From contig OZ004588.1 of the NCBI GenBank assembly GCA_963924555.1, forward strand, positions 7,103,205 through 7,167,204: DNA of 64,000 nt. The letters run 5' to 3'. Made by a program: the position numbers and the translations under genes. This document shows, piece by piece, positions 1 through 14,767 of the stretch; positions within the stretch are counted from its first letter, which is position 1, and every line of letters starts with the position of its first letter. Source of the DNA: Crambe crambe. Taxonomy: Eukaryota; Porifera; Demospongiae; Poecilosclerida; Crambeidae. Under the pieces are notes generated by a model. That model saw nothing but the letters and a program-made list of their open reading frames with translations, did not search any database and had not been told where the DNA came from.

Positions 1-110
1 ACAAAGGACAAAAGGCTGGGCCCCAAGTGTGTCCATTATTCAGAGGGTTCCACTGTTGGCACATATGGTGTCTTCTCAACCATTTCTATGACATTTTCAT
101 AAACACATAC

Positions 111-2205
<2,095 letters not shown>

Positions 2206-4132
2206 ATGCGCTTCAGAGCCAAGCTTTTAGACATCGCATGTATCACACAATTTTGTAGTAAGTCTCGAACTGGCATGAGTATCTTAAAGAGTATGTTGAC
2301 CACACACCCCGTCTTTTTCAGATGTAGTTACAACTTTGGCTCGAAGTGTGAAGACGTGTGTGATCTGCCTCTCTCCAACAAAAATCTGTTTCATCCTCTC
2401 AGACCGTGTCCCAGTGGGAGGAGCCAACCTTTGGTGTGAGATCATACAGGAAAACCTGTTTGACGAGTATCGGATTGAGGGCAAGGACGAGCGGAATGAG
2501 ATTTACCTGGAGGTGACTGTAGATCTGCTCTCTCGGGCACTCAAGTCTTCCCTTGGGGCTGCTGTTGTGAAATTAAAGTTAACCAAAAAACAGGGGGCAT
2601 GTCTCACTGTGGAAATAACTCAAGTATGTGGCATATTAGTATCTCTAGAACGAGTGATCTATATTCGTGCAGCCTACTCTAACTGGAGCACATCGCAGTG
2701 TGACTCATGATGTTCCTGTCAGTGTAGTTCCTGAGAGATTGTGGGCTGACTATCAAGAACCGAGCATGCCTGACATAGATGTACGTTTCATTATATGCAA
2801 GGTTCTGACTATCAAGAACCGAGCATGCCTGACATAGATGTACGTTTCATTATAATGCAAGGTTCTGAGTGGTGGCCAAAACATATTTTGACCATGTCCA
2901 CGTACTTTATAAGACTATGCTCATTTAGGGGGTGTCCCTTTGGATGATCAAAACCATCACTGATATGTAGTAGATGCAGAGCCTATAGTGTGGCCGAAAA
3001 AGGCCAAAAATGGCCACTGTCAACCAGTGTGGGCAGAACCTTGAATATGTAGTAAAGTAGTAATCTTTTGATGTGCAGGTCAGTATATTCCTTCCACCAC
3101 TCAAGCTCTTTAAGAATGTCATCGACCGCATGAAGACTATGAGTAACTTTGTAGTAAGTTGTCAGTCACAAGGTAACCTGGGGGCCGGGGAGCTAGAATT
3201 TGACTCTGCTCACACAAATTTAGGTTGGCTGTCTGGTACCCTATGACTCCGAAAATGTATAGTGGGAAATTTTCGTGGGGTAAAATTTTCATGGTCTTAA
3301 AAACATTAATACAAGTGAATTATACCACAAAAATTTTATCCCACAAATTTTATTTCTATCTCTGTGTTACTGTATATGCAGACATTAGCAGCCAACATGA
3401 GTGGTGAACTCCATGTGAGACTGGAGACTGATACGGTCACGGCCACTACCTACTTCAAAGATTTACAGAACAACCAATTCCAGGATATGTCGACAACCTC
3501 ACAGGACGACCAGCAGCAGTCTCAAGATGTGACTACATTGTACGAGGCTCGGGTGGAGGTCAGGAAGTTGAGTCAGTTCTTGCAGGGACAGTTCAACCCA
3601 ACTAAAGTCATATGCAGTAAGTGGGACCTAGTTAGACAGGGATCTAAGGTATTTAGAAACCATAGCACATATCCCATTAAGGGCCAACTTATTTGGAACA
3701 TAGCCATCACAACATACCATTTCCCAGCAATAGAATTCCCTCGAGAGCTAGCTAAGGGCAACTTAGTTGATGACCTCAGAGGTATAAGTTAACTTAATAC
3801 CCTCCTCAGCAGGACACCATCTAAGTGATATAGCTAGTGCCCTGCAATTAATGGGTAGTTAGTCAGGGTAACTCTCAGTTGTTGATGTGGGTGGGTAGTA
3901 AGTTGGTTGGTTGTAATGGTGTAGTGACCAGTTGGCATGTGTGAACTAATAAGTTAAAGTGCAAGGACCATTACATCGTTGGCATGGAAGAGTAGACCAT
4001 GGCCAAGTTTAATTAAAAGTTTTAATAATATTTTTCTCTTCTGTAGATATTGTTGCAGGAAGAGGTCTCCAGATCTTCCTATTGCATGATGTGGTATCAT
4101 TACAACACTACATACCAGCTGTGGCCAAATAA
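2206..4132 (+). CDS. HUS1: HUS1, clamp subunit of the 9-1-1 DNA-damage checkpoint complex
   Basis: HUS1 forms a PCNA-like ring with RAD9 and RAD1 that is loaded at damaged DNA and activates ATR signalling. Exons: 2206-2257, 2322-2623, 2673-2780, 3079-3153, 3382-3616, 4047-4132; phases join throughout and the frame ends at TAA 4130-4132. The start MRFRAKLLD matches the usual HUS1 beginning MRFRAKI. Other family blocks are GGANLWCEIIQENLFDEY, NEIYLEVTVDLLSRALKS, THDVPVSVVPERLW, the C-terminal LLHDVVSLQHYIPA and NPTKVICNIVAGRG. The length, about 285 residues, is normal for HUS1. The exon 2673-2780 and its donor are partly duplicated immediately downstream (see the tandem repeat at 2746-2864). 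Confidence 0.95.
2746..2864 (+). repeat. 59/60-bp tandem duplication covering a HUS1 exon end and splice donor
   Basis: Bases 2746-2804 are repeated at 2805-2864 with one extra A. The unit holds the last 35 bases of HUS1 exon 3 (ending ...GACATAGAT) plus the donor GTACGT and the first intron bases. The second copy is therefore a complete decoy donor 60 bp downstream. Confidence 0.93.
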
Positions 4133-4260
4133 CACTCTTTCAGGACAGTCATTCTCTAATATTATACTTTCAGCACCATCATCATATCCCAATGATACAG
4201 TAATCCACGAATTCAAGAATGCCATAATTCTCTTCTGTGCATAACAGCCCCCAAGTGAAA

Positions 4261-4266
4261 AATAAA
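4261..4266 (+). promoter_or_regulatory. Candidate HUS1 polyadenylation signal
   Basis: AATAAA lies about 130 bp past the HUS1 stop and is followed closely by an A-rich run. The HUS1 and glycosyltransferase genes converge here, with only about 320 bp between their stop codons. Confidence 0.55.
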
Positions 4267-4454
4267 TTATAAAAAAAAAAAAGATTGCTGTCTGATACAG
4301 TACAGAGTCAGCATGAGACCAAGCTGTGCCTTTTGTGAAGTGATAAAATATGAATGGATGGGTAGATGGTTATATCGAAATGATAGATGATGGTACTAAA
4401 TATGTGCAGTGCAGTGCAGCTCATAAGCCGAACCTTTTCCATGGTGGATTTCAG

Positions 4455-6753
4455 TTATCTTTTTCTTATCCTGCGAGAGTTTTTTGCCAACTGTGACCTG
4501 AGGGTGGCTGTTTTGGTGATGGAGGTGTTTAAGTCTTTGAGGAGGAAGTGTTGGTGGAGGGTGTAGATGGTGTCCCATGGACGAGTGTGGAGGGGAGGGG
4601 TGGAAGAAGTGGTGGGATGTACAGGGAGGGAGGTTGAGTTGCGGGGGAGAGGAGGGATGACACCAGTCATCAGCTCATTCACCTACGGTACAAAAGTTAA
4701 TGAAACAAGTATTCAGTTTCTACAAGGAAAGATTAACTATCCAGTTACAAGGATAATTTAACTATTGAATTCTCCAATGTTATTAACACTATGTTTAGAC
4801 AAAGATCCTGCAACACTATAATAGGCCAGACAGAGAAACTGTGGCAATGCAGTGGTTAACCTCAAGTCTTCAATATTGAGATGTGGGTTTTAAGCAGCAC
4901 TATATATACCTGGTATTGAGGGATGCATTCCACACCTAGATACCAAGCAAGACACTGTATTAACTTCCTTCCACTGCACGCATCTTCATTATTAACCAGT
5001 GCCCCCACTTCCAATAACAGTTTCCTGTTCATTACCACACCCTTTTCTTCATCACAGTTTCCAGATGATAATCTTGAGTTACCCATTTCACTATCCCTGC
5101 TTGCATTCCGCCCAAAACAAACTGGCTTTTCCTGGTTCCAGCTCTCCAATAATCTTTCCATATTGTCCAACCTAACATAAGTATTGTCAGGAATGTACAT
5201 AAACCAGTCATACTGGTTTACCAAACCAGAATTGTACATATGTTTCAGCACTGAGATTAGATTTCTAGAGTTTGAAGACTTGGATTTTAACTTGACAATT
5301 TGTCGTTTCCTTCTCTTTCTCCTAAGCCACAATTCTTCGTTCATTGCTTTACCAAGTGAATATGGTATAGAATAGAAAAGAATATCAGTCCAACTTTGAC
5401 CCCACGTCTCGTCCACCTCCCACATAGCTTCATGTATTCTACTTTCCTCTACGACCACACCCACCAATAAAGGCTTCTTCGCCTTCAAATGTACATTAGT
5501 TCTTAGCATTGGAACTTTGTGAATGTCCTGATCTTTATCACTACTGTCCTGATCATCATGAACGTCCTGAGTTGTCTCAGGACCAATAATCTCTTTTTCT
5601 GCACCTGCTGGAATAGGAATGAATTATAATCAAACAAATTTTCAAGCCACACACACTGTCACTTTCACATTTTTCTCGAATAGTGCATAACAATAAACTC
5701 GGGGGTGCCCCTCTTCATTATCAACATCATATTGCAATCATAATGAGAGAGGGAACATGAACACAGCATTACAACGTACAGAGAGGCTACAAAGAGAGAT
5801 TAATGTACAGAGAGGCTACAAAGAGAGATTAATGTACAGAGAAGCCAGAGTAGGTACACAAAGTGGTTATTTTTTATCATCTTGTACTAATTTGTGGTAT
5901 TTTCGTTGTACCATGTGTACTGATTATTAGAGTGTGTACATCTCTACTGGGACTGTACATCAGGTCATTACTAGGCATCCACCTATGGGCTATATCACAA
6001 CACATTAAAGGCAAAGCAAAGTGTACTCATAGCAAAATGTACTCAGTTGAAGGGGAAAAGTGAAGTTCATATGCATGAGCAAGGTAATTACTGTGTTCAA
6101 CCTTCGTAATCTGAAGTTAAACACTAAAAACAAAAAAACAAAAACACAGCCATCATCAAGAACTAGAAATTCCCAAATTAGACTTGTGTGACAAACTATT
6201 TCAGCATACCATATGGTTTCTTCAGAGCCATTGATAGGGTTCCCTTTTGTATAACCACCATTGAGGAAAAAGCAATTCACAAAAACAGAGGACCATTGAG
6301 TCAATTTGAGTACAAGCCACACTGTCTAACCACCAATTATTGAAATTGGTGTTATGTCGGACCACTTTGTGGGATCATAAATAGACACCATAAGCAAACA
6401 TGCTTGGAGAGATAATTGACCAACTTACTGCCAAGAGAGACGGACTGAAATTCTTTTCCTTTTTCTGCCGAACCACTTCCAGCTGGTCCTTGATACGGGT
6501 AAGTCCCTGTATTTATCTCCCCACCACGATCCGTGTCACCACTTCCCACCAGGAGCTGGTGATACCCGGACGGCTGTAGACCCATTCCTCCTCCTCTCTT
6601 GGTGACATGTATGGTACCACACAGCTTGGTGACATCCGATAACCTCAAATCTCGGTCAAAGACGGCTCTAGCTAACAGTAGACCAAGCATGCTACCAAAC
6701 AGCATCATAACAACATCCCTGAGGAGGGCTCTCAGGGGGAATCTGGCAGCCAT
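4455..6753 (-). CDS. Chondroitin-synthase-like (GT31, Fringe-type) glycosyltransferase, single domain
   Basis: Predicted type II Golgi membrane protein of 415 residues from three exons: 6753-6429, 5604-4910, 4682-4455 (phases 1 and 0 join). Residues about 12-30 (VVMMLFGSMLGLLLARAVF) form a signal anchor, followed by a Gly/Ser-rich stem and an acidic stretch. The catalytic region starts near KKPLLVGVVVEE and includes TWGQSWTDILFYS, LKHMYN...YDWFMYIPDNTYVRLDNMERLLESW and KPVCFGR, the layout of the N-terminal domain of CHSY/CHPF and of C1GALT1. The tail (PWDTIYTLHQHFLLKDL...TATLRSQL) resembles the end of the CHSY N-terminal domain. The metal-binding DDD expected before TYVRLDN reads PDN here. 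The second (GalNAc-transferase) domain of CHSY proteins is absent. It could be a CHPF- or COSMC-like helper rather than an enzyme. Confidence 0.65.
5776..5845 (+). repeat. 29-bp minisatellite, about 2.4 copies
   Basis: The unit begins GTACAGAGAGGCTACAAAGA and recurs at 29-bp spacing inside the first intron of the glycosyltransferase gene. Confidence 0.85.
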
Positions 6754-7619
6754 TCCTAAAGAAAATAAAGAATACAATGAAACCGTAAATTCTGGAAGGA
6801 TACACTCTCTCTTCTATACAGCTGCTCATAATTGAAGAGCATTAGAGTGCAACTTTAGGATTGGCTCACAACCCTCATCCATTGAAAAGGCATTGATACA
6901 CCAAGGGATGCCAAATCTCATTGAACAAAAAAAAATTCTTGGCACAATTTTACATCCTTGTGTTCCAAGGAATTGCATAATCCTTTATGCTCAAAGAAAT
7001 GGCACACTGGGCACAAGTTTTCCATTTCGTTTTGTAGTAAGAGTACGTAACCAAATCTCATTACTAACATAAAACGAATAACAACACTAGAGCAAACATC
7101 ACATTTTCAGCACTTTACTACCATACCGGCAGTGAATATGTAGAGTTACAAAATGACCACAATGCTACCTCTTTAGCTAGATCATAAGAATGCTACTTTG
7201 GTGGAAGGTTAGCTTCTTTAGACTTCTGAATAAGGAGGTGGCCCTGGGTAACTAGGCAGCAGACTACTATTAGGAGCAGCTATTACTCATATCAATCATG
7301 ACTGACCCCAAGCTGCAGCACTCGTACTGTAGCTGGCTTGTTCATATTCATAGCCGATAACTTGTAGCTACATCAACTTACACGTTCGCCACTGTTGTAT
7401 CTAATCCTAGTCTTCAGATAGCACCTTCAGCCTCACAGCAAGCAGCTGGTTTATCAACTGGCACACAACACGCTCATAAGCCACAAATTAAGGGACGGGG
7501 TTTTATGGCGCGGTTTTATGCTGAATGTTTGCGCGCTAACAATTATCGCATTAGTGCAAGTACACCAAAAGTACACCAAAAGTACAGTTATGAAGTCTTT
7601 GCTCCAGCTATTAGTCACA
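6754..7619. other. Intergenic, no gene seen
   Basis: Upstream of the minus-strand glycosyltransferase start and downstream of the MYND gene stop, about 870 bp of AT-rich sequence. I see no ORF with splice support, no RNA gene and no clear repeat. The promoter of the glycosyltransferase gene must lie here. Confidence 0.6.
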
Positions 7620-10600
7620 TCATCCTGTAGACTCCTTTCCATCTTTCCTCAGAGCATAGGAACAAGTTTTCTTGTGGACCTTCCAGCTTGCCTTCTGACA
7701 ACGGTAGTTACAATAGGCCACTTTCTTGCATCCCGCACACAACAATATTCGACTGGTTATCTCTTGCCCACAATTTTCACAGTATTTGAACTTTTCACGG
7801 GCCACGGTATGAGAACGGGATTCATCCGATGAATCTTCATCGTCTTCCATCATCTCTGGTGGTTGGTCATGTTTGCTGTGGACAATTTCATCGGGATCCA
7901 AGGCGAGGTCATCTTCGGGTAGAGCAGGGTCTTCTGCAATGCCTCCTGTGGCACCTTCCTCGCTGTTCTGCTGTGCTAACTTCATCTTCTTCTTCATCCT
8001 CTTACGCTGGGACTTTGAAATCTGTGGAAAAGGCAGTTCATATTTTCCCGTAAGGGACAGAAATAAATAAATAAAAATTCAACTTCTCCTCCCATCTTAC
8101 CTTTGGTGCTGCCTCTTCCTTGACCTCCTTCTCTTGTTCCTCTGGAGGTTTTTCTTCTTCTTTGGTCTCTTCCTCAGTTGGAGGATTCACTAAATTATTA
8201 TAACAGTCAACCAAACAACAAAAAACAAATAACTTGTGCAATTAACTCACAGGATCTGTATCTGCTCTTTGGAAGGAGAGTAATTTTGGAGAGAATGGCT
8301 ATTCTCTTAGGGAAGTGAGGGACCACCTCCCCCTCGTCATTGAGATGTGGAGTCAGCACTTGCGTCAGCTCATATTTGTAAGGAATCCTCATTGCATCCA
8401 GAGCTAGAGATGGTAGTGATCATGTTTGAATAATTAGGCTAATCATGTGACCAAGAAGACTGATCATATGACTGAAAGGAAGGCTTACCTCTCATTTGTT
8501 TATGAGGTGCAGCATACTTCATTAGAATAGGAACATCTTTTTTCGTAGTGCCAACTGGAAGCTTTTTGCTTGCCCCAGGACTTCCTGTGGAAGAGAGGAG
8601 GTAAACAGGAAGTGAATGGGTATTACCCCTGGCCCATATATAGGTAGGTGGTCAGGACCTTCCTGGAATAAACATTTTTAGCAACTACTGCAAATTCTGG
8701 GAAATCTTGGGCTTCCACTCATGCTAGTTCCAGGGTTTCCACTTATGTACAGCATGCACATGCATATGACATGTGAGAGTCACATGACTGACCTCCTCCA
8801 CCACCTGAGGGTATGATGTAGCGAGGGACCTTGGGGTCGATGCCTGGACCCAAGTCAGCAGGTTCCATGTAACGGTTCATCACTGTCTCAGCCGCTTTCT
8901 CATCAGGTGCATCAACGCTGTTCAGTTCCAATCTCTAAAAAAAAAATTAAAAAAATCTCTCGAAATCTAACAAGCTATAGTACTACATTATAGGTTGTTG
9001 CTATAGAAACAGTCTGTGCCTCCACTCAGGACTACCTTGTTACTGGTTCAATAATTCTTTGTATTTGGACCTGGTTACTGGTTCCAAAAGTGATGGGGTT
9101 GTGTATAATTCTTTGTATGGGGGGGGGGGGGGGGGGACCTGGTTACTGGTTCCAAAAGTGATGGGGCTGTGTATAATTCTTTGTATGGGGGGGACCTGGT
9201 TACTGGTTCCAAAAGGGATGGGGTTGTGTATAATTCTTTGTATGGGAGGAAAATGTCATGGCTTTGAAAACTACAGTTTGCTATTTTCTAAATCAAACCC
9301 CACACAATATTAAAATAGTACACACCATTAACATGGAATGGTTGCCAAAACTGTCTCTATCGAGAGCCTTCACTAAGTCGTCGTCATCACTTTCACATAT
9401 CACCTCCCGATCAGAGTGGTACTCAGTCCCATAGTCCAAACCTTCGGGCCAATCCCCTCCCTGGGTGGCCCAAATCCCCAACGGAATAGAGTAGGGATTG
9501 GTGGGGCGTGGCATGGGCCAGCGGGTGAGGGAGGAATACTGCTTCTCCTGGATGGCTCTCTTCTTGTTCCTCATCTTCTTCCTGTTCCCCACAAACTTGT
9601 CCCCAGGGATCTCTTCACTCGCTGATGGGTAACAACAAAACAGAAATCACACCTCAAATTTCTACAAATGCATTGCCTATTTGGACAAAACTAGACAGAA
9701 ATGGTAACCATTACTGTTACATGCTAACGTGTTAGCTTAGGGTCAATCAACAACCCTCCAGGGTGGTCCTTGGTCGGCATGGTGATGACCCCAGGGCCGG
9801 ATTGTTGAGCGACAATATTGTAGCGTTTGGAGAGGAAGTCTTTGACTTGATCGGGCGTCTGCTCCCCTTCAAGGACGTGGATGATGGCACCTTCCTTGTT
9901 GGCAATCACAGTGGCAGTACCAGAATCAGTTTTCACCTGAAGTTGGTGGGAAAGATGGGTGTGGTTAAAGGGGAGGGGCTAATTAATAATACACTCGGGC
10001 ATATAAATCAGAATTTCTCAGAACACTTTAAGAGTTTTAATCATAAGAGATTGGCCCTATTAATCTTTGCAGTAACACCTTGCACTCTCACTAATCCGAG
10101 CCACTATTATCATGGCTATTTTGAGAAAACTGGAAAGTGCTCCATTAAAACTGTATGCATGCACTAATCCCTAATCCAAATGAGCCCTAGCCTAGCTCTG
10201 GTCCCAAGGTCCACTGTAATTACTTCTATTCTGTGACTAAATTCCATTTAAAGCACACACATCAAATCCTTGTCTCCTGAGTATATCGGTGTCGACCTGG
10301 GTCACCATGACAGCATGGTGGTCTGAAGGATGTTTCAATGTCTTCCTAGCATTCCTTATGGCTTCCCTCTTGGCTCTCCTGGATGAGTTCCGATCGTACT
10401 TGGTGCCCAATTTTGGAGCAAAGCTGCTGGTGGTCTCAAAGCCAGGCATCTGCATAGAATCTGCTCCTGCATTTGGGAACATAGGCTTGGGTGGTTTGGG
10501 TTTAGCCTTTGAAACTGCTGCTTTGGGCTTGGCTTTTTGCTGTTCTTTGGCAGCGGAAGAAGAAGATGAAGGGGTAAGACCCTACACGAAGAGAAAGGTG

Positions 10601-13600
10601 AGAAGGAATGTGTAATCTAATGAGCCACGCTTTATGAACACGAGTAGTAGCTCTGTTTACAATAAAACACAACCAAAATTATGAGTAAGGCTTACCCTGG
10701 ATTCTGCCAATCTTGTCCTGATTGTATCATATATTTTCTGAGCAATTTCTTCTTCTGCCTCTTCATCGATCTCCTCTTCCACCTCCACCACCTCCTCCTC
10801 TTCTTTCTCCTCACAGACGCCAATAAACTCCCTTGATAACTCCGTCAAGAGTTCGGCATCCAAATTCAGCTGACTGGGCAAACACAGAACTGACTCAGTG
10901 TCCTTACTCTCTCCTTCAACGTGAGATGTTCCGTGCTCCTTCAAATTCACCAACATCTCCTGATACTCCTCCTGCGAGATTATCATGGGCTCCATCGCTT
11001 CTCCCCTTTCTTCGCTCTCAACCAAATCCCGCAATCTCTTTGGAAGCAGAGAGCTGGACATCGAGTGAAAGGTGTAGTCCATAACTTTTTCTTCTTCATC
11101 TTTCGATTCCTTGCTCAGTTCAGAGAGCAAGTAAGACAACCGATCAGTCATTGGAGTATCATTCCTCGCTCCATCGGAGTCACTCTCAGGTCCTTTGCTA
11201 CCTGTGGCTCCCGAAGTTGCTGGTACTAAACTTGAATCCAAAGCTGCAGGTCCGTTCTCCTTAGCATCCTTGGAATGGGTGGGGTCTGATGACGGAAGAG
11301 CACGACGAGGAGGAGGTGAGACCTTCGTCTTCCGTTTGACGAATGCTATGGCTCCCTGGTCGGGTTCAGTGGAGCCATCTGTCAGCATGCAGAACGGATC
11401 GGCAAGAACAGACACATTTTTAGGTCGATGGGTTTGGCTGGGGTCTGATTTAGGAGGAGAGGATGGGAGAGTGTTGACCGACTCTAGGAGATCAGCAATT
11501 ACTGGATATGAAAGGGCAGAGAGGTCTTGGATCAGTTCCTCTACAGCTTCTTCGGACATATCTGTTTCTGAATTAGCAGCTGCTTCGCTCAATACTTTCT
11601 TTGTTTTTGCCTGCTCCACTTGAGCCATTGGACTGTCGTTTTCAGCTCTAAAAAGATCCTTTGCTTTAGCTTCATTAAGTATCCTACTGGCTGTGGAGGT
11701 GTAGTTCCCAGGAGGTCTTGACACTTCAGCTGTGGGTTTATACAGCTTTGAAACAGACTTGGGTACACCTACAGCTGCTGCCTTTGCAGGAGGAATTGGC
11801 TTATTTCCAGCCTTGGTTCCATTTTTAGATGCTGATTTTGAAGAAGCTGACACAGAACTTGACTCTGACTTGGAAGGAGGAATTGTATATTTAGTTGGAG
11901 ATTTGGAAGTCACCAACTTGTGTGCACTGGATGAAGATGATTTAGATGCCACTTTGGCAGTGGCAGCCCCCGACAACAGCGAGTCCAGAGCTTGGACAGT
12001 ATCGGGAGAAACATGAGACACCTTAAGCCCACCCTTAGATGTATCCAATGAAGACGGTCGTTGAGTGCTAGATGATTCTCCACTCCCCTTCTTCCCTTTC
12101 TTGCCGCCAACCGTAGAGGACTTGAGATTGTCATCTTTCTTCTTTATATTCTCCTTATTTGCAGGTTGAGATACATCATCTTTCTCGACTTCTAAATGTT
12201 CCGCTTCAGCTTTAGCAGCAGCTACAGCAGCCAAAGCCTTCTTCCTTCGTCTCTTGATTTGAGCTTTAGTGAGACCTGGTTCATCTCCCGATTTGTCCAT
12301 GATTTCTCCACCTTCTGTGTCTTTGCCTTTCTTATCTGCAACTTTATCTTTGCTCGGAGGCTCCAGAGCAAGAGGGGGAGATGCTTGTTCCTTTGGAGGA
12401 TGCTTGCGAGGAATAGCTTCGATAGAATCCAGTGGAGATTTTGGGAGAGATTTCTTGTTGCGATCTCTACCGTATTTCCCTAAAGCTGCCTTGGCTCTGT
12501 TCTTCTCTCTAATTAAAGGAAAGAATGATCAAAAAAAAATACTTGGCTATGGGGGTGGGGAGTTTCCCTCCTCACTATCACGAAGATTTTCCCACACTCT
12601 AAACTTCCTGTCCCCCACCCTTGCTCAATTACATGTCAATATTCTATATAGTGCACACCAACATATACCATAATGCCACAATGTTTTGCACGTGTTTCAA
12701 TGTATTGCGATGCCTGTACACACACAAACAGTTGAGACTACGCACTGAACAATTAACACTTACAGTGATCATGTGCCTTGCTACAGGCAAACAAACGAAA
12801 TAGAGGAAGCGTAGGATGGATAATGTCCATAATGCATACAATACAAGAAAGACGGGCAAAACTTTACAGCATTAAAGTGAACGGTTGATTTGGGAATCTA
12901 AGATTACACTAGCATGTAGGCTACACACAAAAACTAACATGAACCTGAATCAATTCACTAAAAACTAACATCCAACGTGAATATGAAGCAGTTTTATCTA
13001 CATTTGGTGGGTGAGGGGGACTAATTACTTGTTTTACCACCTCCCCAGGCCTCACCTGCACGACTCATACACTTTTTCCCTATCCACTTCCTCCAGCTTT
13101 GTCAGATAATCAAAATGTGCTTCAGGGGACACCATGGTACGATTTTTCTTACCCCGCCTCCTTGCTGCTCGCCCCGCCCCCATTTTGGATGCCTCTTCGT
13201 CGATGGCAGCAAGCTCTGCCCTCTCCATGTCTGTAAGGATACTCCTGGGTTTTCGTTTGCCAAGACGCTGATTCAGAAACTCCACATAGTGGTAGAAACG
13301 AGGAAGCTCAAAGAGAACAAAGATGACAGGGATTTTCTTGATTCCCAGGGGGACATCAAGGGAGAGGTAGCGTTCACGAAGAGCATGATACTCGGCAGAC
13401 TCCACCCTCATGAAAGACCTAGGGTCATACATCCTCTTGAACTTGGGGTAATTCTCAGAATGCATCATGGAGAGACTCAACCACATCATGAAGGTGGATC
13501 GTGAAGGGCTATCAATCAACGATTCCTTCAGCAGCTGAAGGAGAATCATGATCTTGGTTCTATTCTGTCGAAAACTCTGAGCCATCATCTCGTACATTTC

Positions 13601-14767
13601 TTTATATTCTTCAGTACAATCAGGAGTGAATGTTGGCTTGTATTTTGAGAGGAGCGTCTCTTCCCTCAAACGAAGATACTTTCGTTGACGAAGTTCTGAA
13701 TTCTCTGGTCGGCACCACTCCTCGCAGACCTTCCTTGCATTGTGGAGCATAAATTCACCGACTTCCAGATGCTTCTCCTTCCTCAGGATACTATTATCCA
13801 TGGCCGCAATGTGCAGCATCTCCATAATGTCATGAAGAACTTCGAAATGAGTTATCTTCTTGCAATAATCCCGAATCTCGGCCCCTTTTATCGACAGACG
13901 AGGATCCTGAGGTAAAAGGGTGGGGTCATCACCAGAGATCACCAATTCTTTCCCCCCACATTTTTCACACATGATATTCTGTTTCCCAATGATCCCTTCT
14001 TCAATGACGCACAGCTGCAAGGAGTTATCGCCTGGAGGGAGTTTGGCAGAGCCCCTAGCACCACAGTGGACGCACGGACGTGATTCTCCAAAAATCTTAT
14101 CCAAGAACATGTAGAAGAAGTAATTGCCGTCTTTATCTGCTGAACCAAACAGTCTAGCTTTGAGGGACTCACTCCATTTCTGTTTGCGGGGATCAGTTTC
14201 GAATGGGTCATCACTGTCGGAATCCTCCCTCTTTATCAGTCTTTCAATCTCTTCATGTTTCTTTCTCTCTTCTTCTTCCCTCTCCTCCTTGCTAGCAAAG
14301 CCTGCTACTTCGTCGAAAAAAGGTGGGGACTGCGAACCAAACGATAAATCAGATCCAGAATCAGACACATGACCTTCTGAGTTCTCATTCTCCAAATCAG
14401 ATGAAACTCCATCACTTTCAGCATTTCCAGTTCCTTCCTCTTTGGCTTCCTCTGCCGAAAGGGCCAAAGCTGTTGCCAGATTTTTATCTCCCTCAGTAGT
14501 CAGTGAAGTACCAACCTCCAGGCTTTGGTTAGCAAGTTCTGGAGCTTGGCTTGTGTTGCTCTCTGGAATTTGATTGACTTCAGCTTCAAGCTCCAGGGTT
14601 TGGTGGACGTTGGTACTGGCCTCTGGGATTCGATCGACTTCAGCTTCGAGCTCCAGGGTTTGGTGGACGCTGGTATTGGCCTCTGGGATTCGGTTGATAT
14701 CGGCTTCAAGCTCTGGGGGTCTGCTGACCTCTGAGTTAAGTGGGGGTGCCTCAGAGTTGATATTCAT
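7620..14767 (-). CDS. About 1743-residue disordered protein with C-terminal MYND zinc finger
   Basis: Ten exons join in frame: 14767-13056, 12508-10696, 10581-10261, 9936-9729, 9621-9326, 8934-8793, 8584-8489, 8403-8251, 8189-8101, 8021-7620. Near the N-terminus there are three 20-residue repeats of the form LELEAEVDRIPEASTNVHQT. A long acidic stretch follows, then a structured block with a possible zinc ribbon (CVHCGARG...IMCEKCGG) and a helical region (about residues 300-500). The middle is Lys/Ser/Glu-rich and low complexity. After residue 1175 come a TPDQVKDFLSKRYNIVAQ block, a W/P/G-rich block (WPMPRPTNPYSIPLGIW) and the MYND finger KYCENCGQ...LLCAGCKKVAYCNYRCQKASWKVHKKTC close to the stop. 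MYND fingers bind proline-rich partners. I do not recognise the family as a whole and give no specific role. Confidence 0.82.
9051..9245 (+). repeat. Three-copy intronic tandem repeat with a poly-G run
   Basis: A unit of roughly 60-70 bp (CTGGTTACTGGTTCCAAAAG core, then TTCTTTGTATGGGG) occurs three times in the intron between MYND-gene exons 9621-9326 and 8934-8793. Copies differ mainly in the length of the G run at about 9119-9136. Confidence 0.85.
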
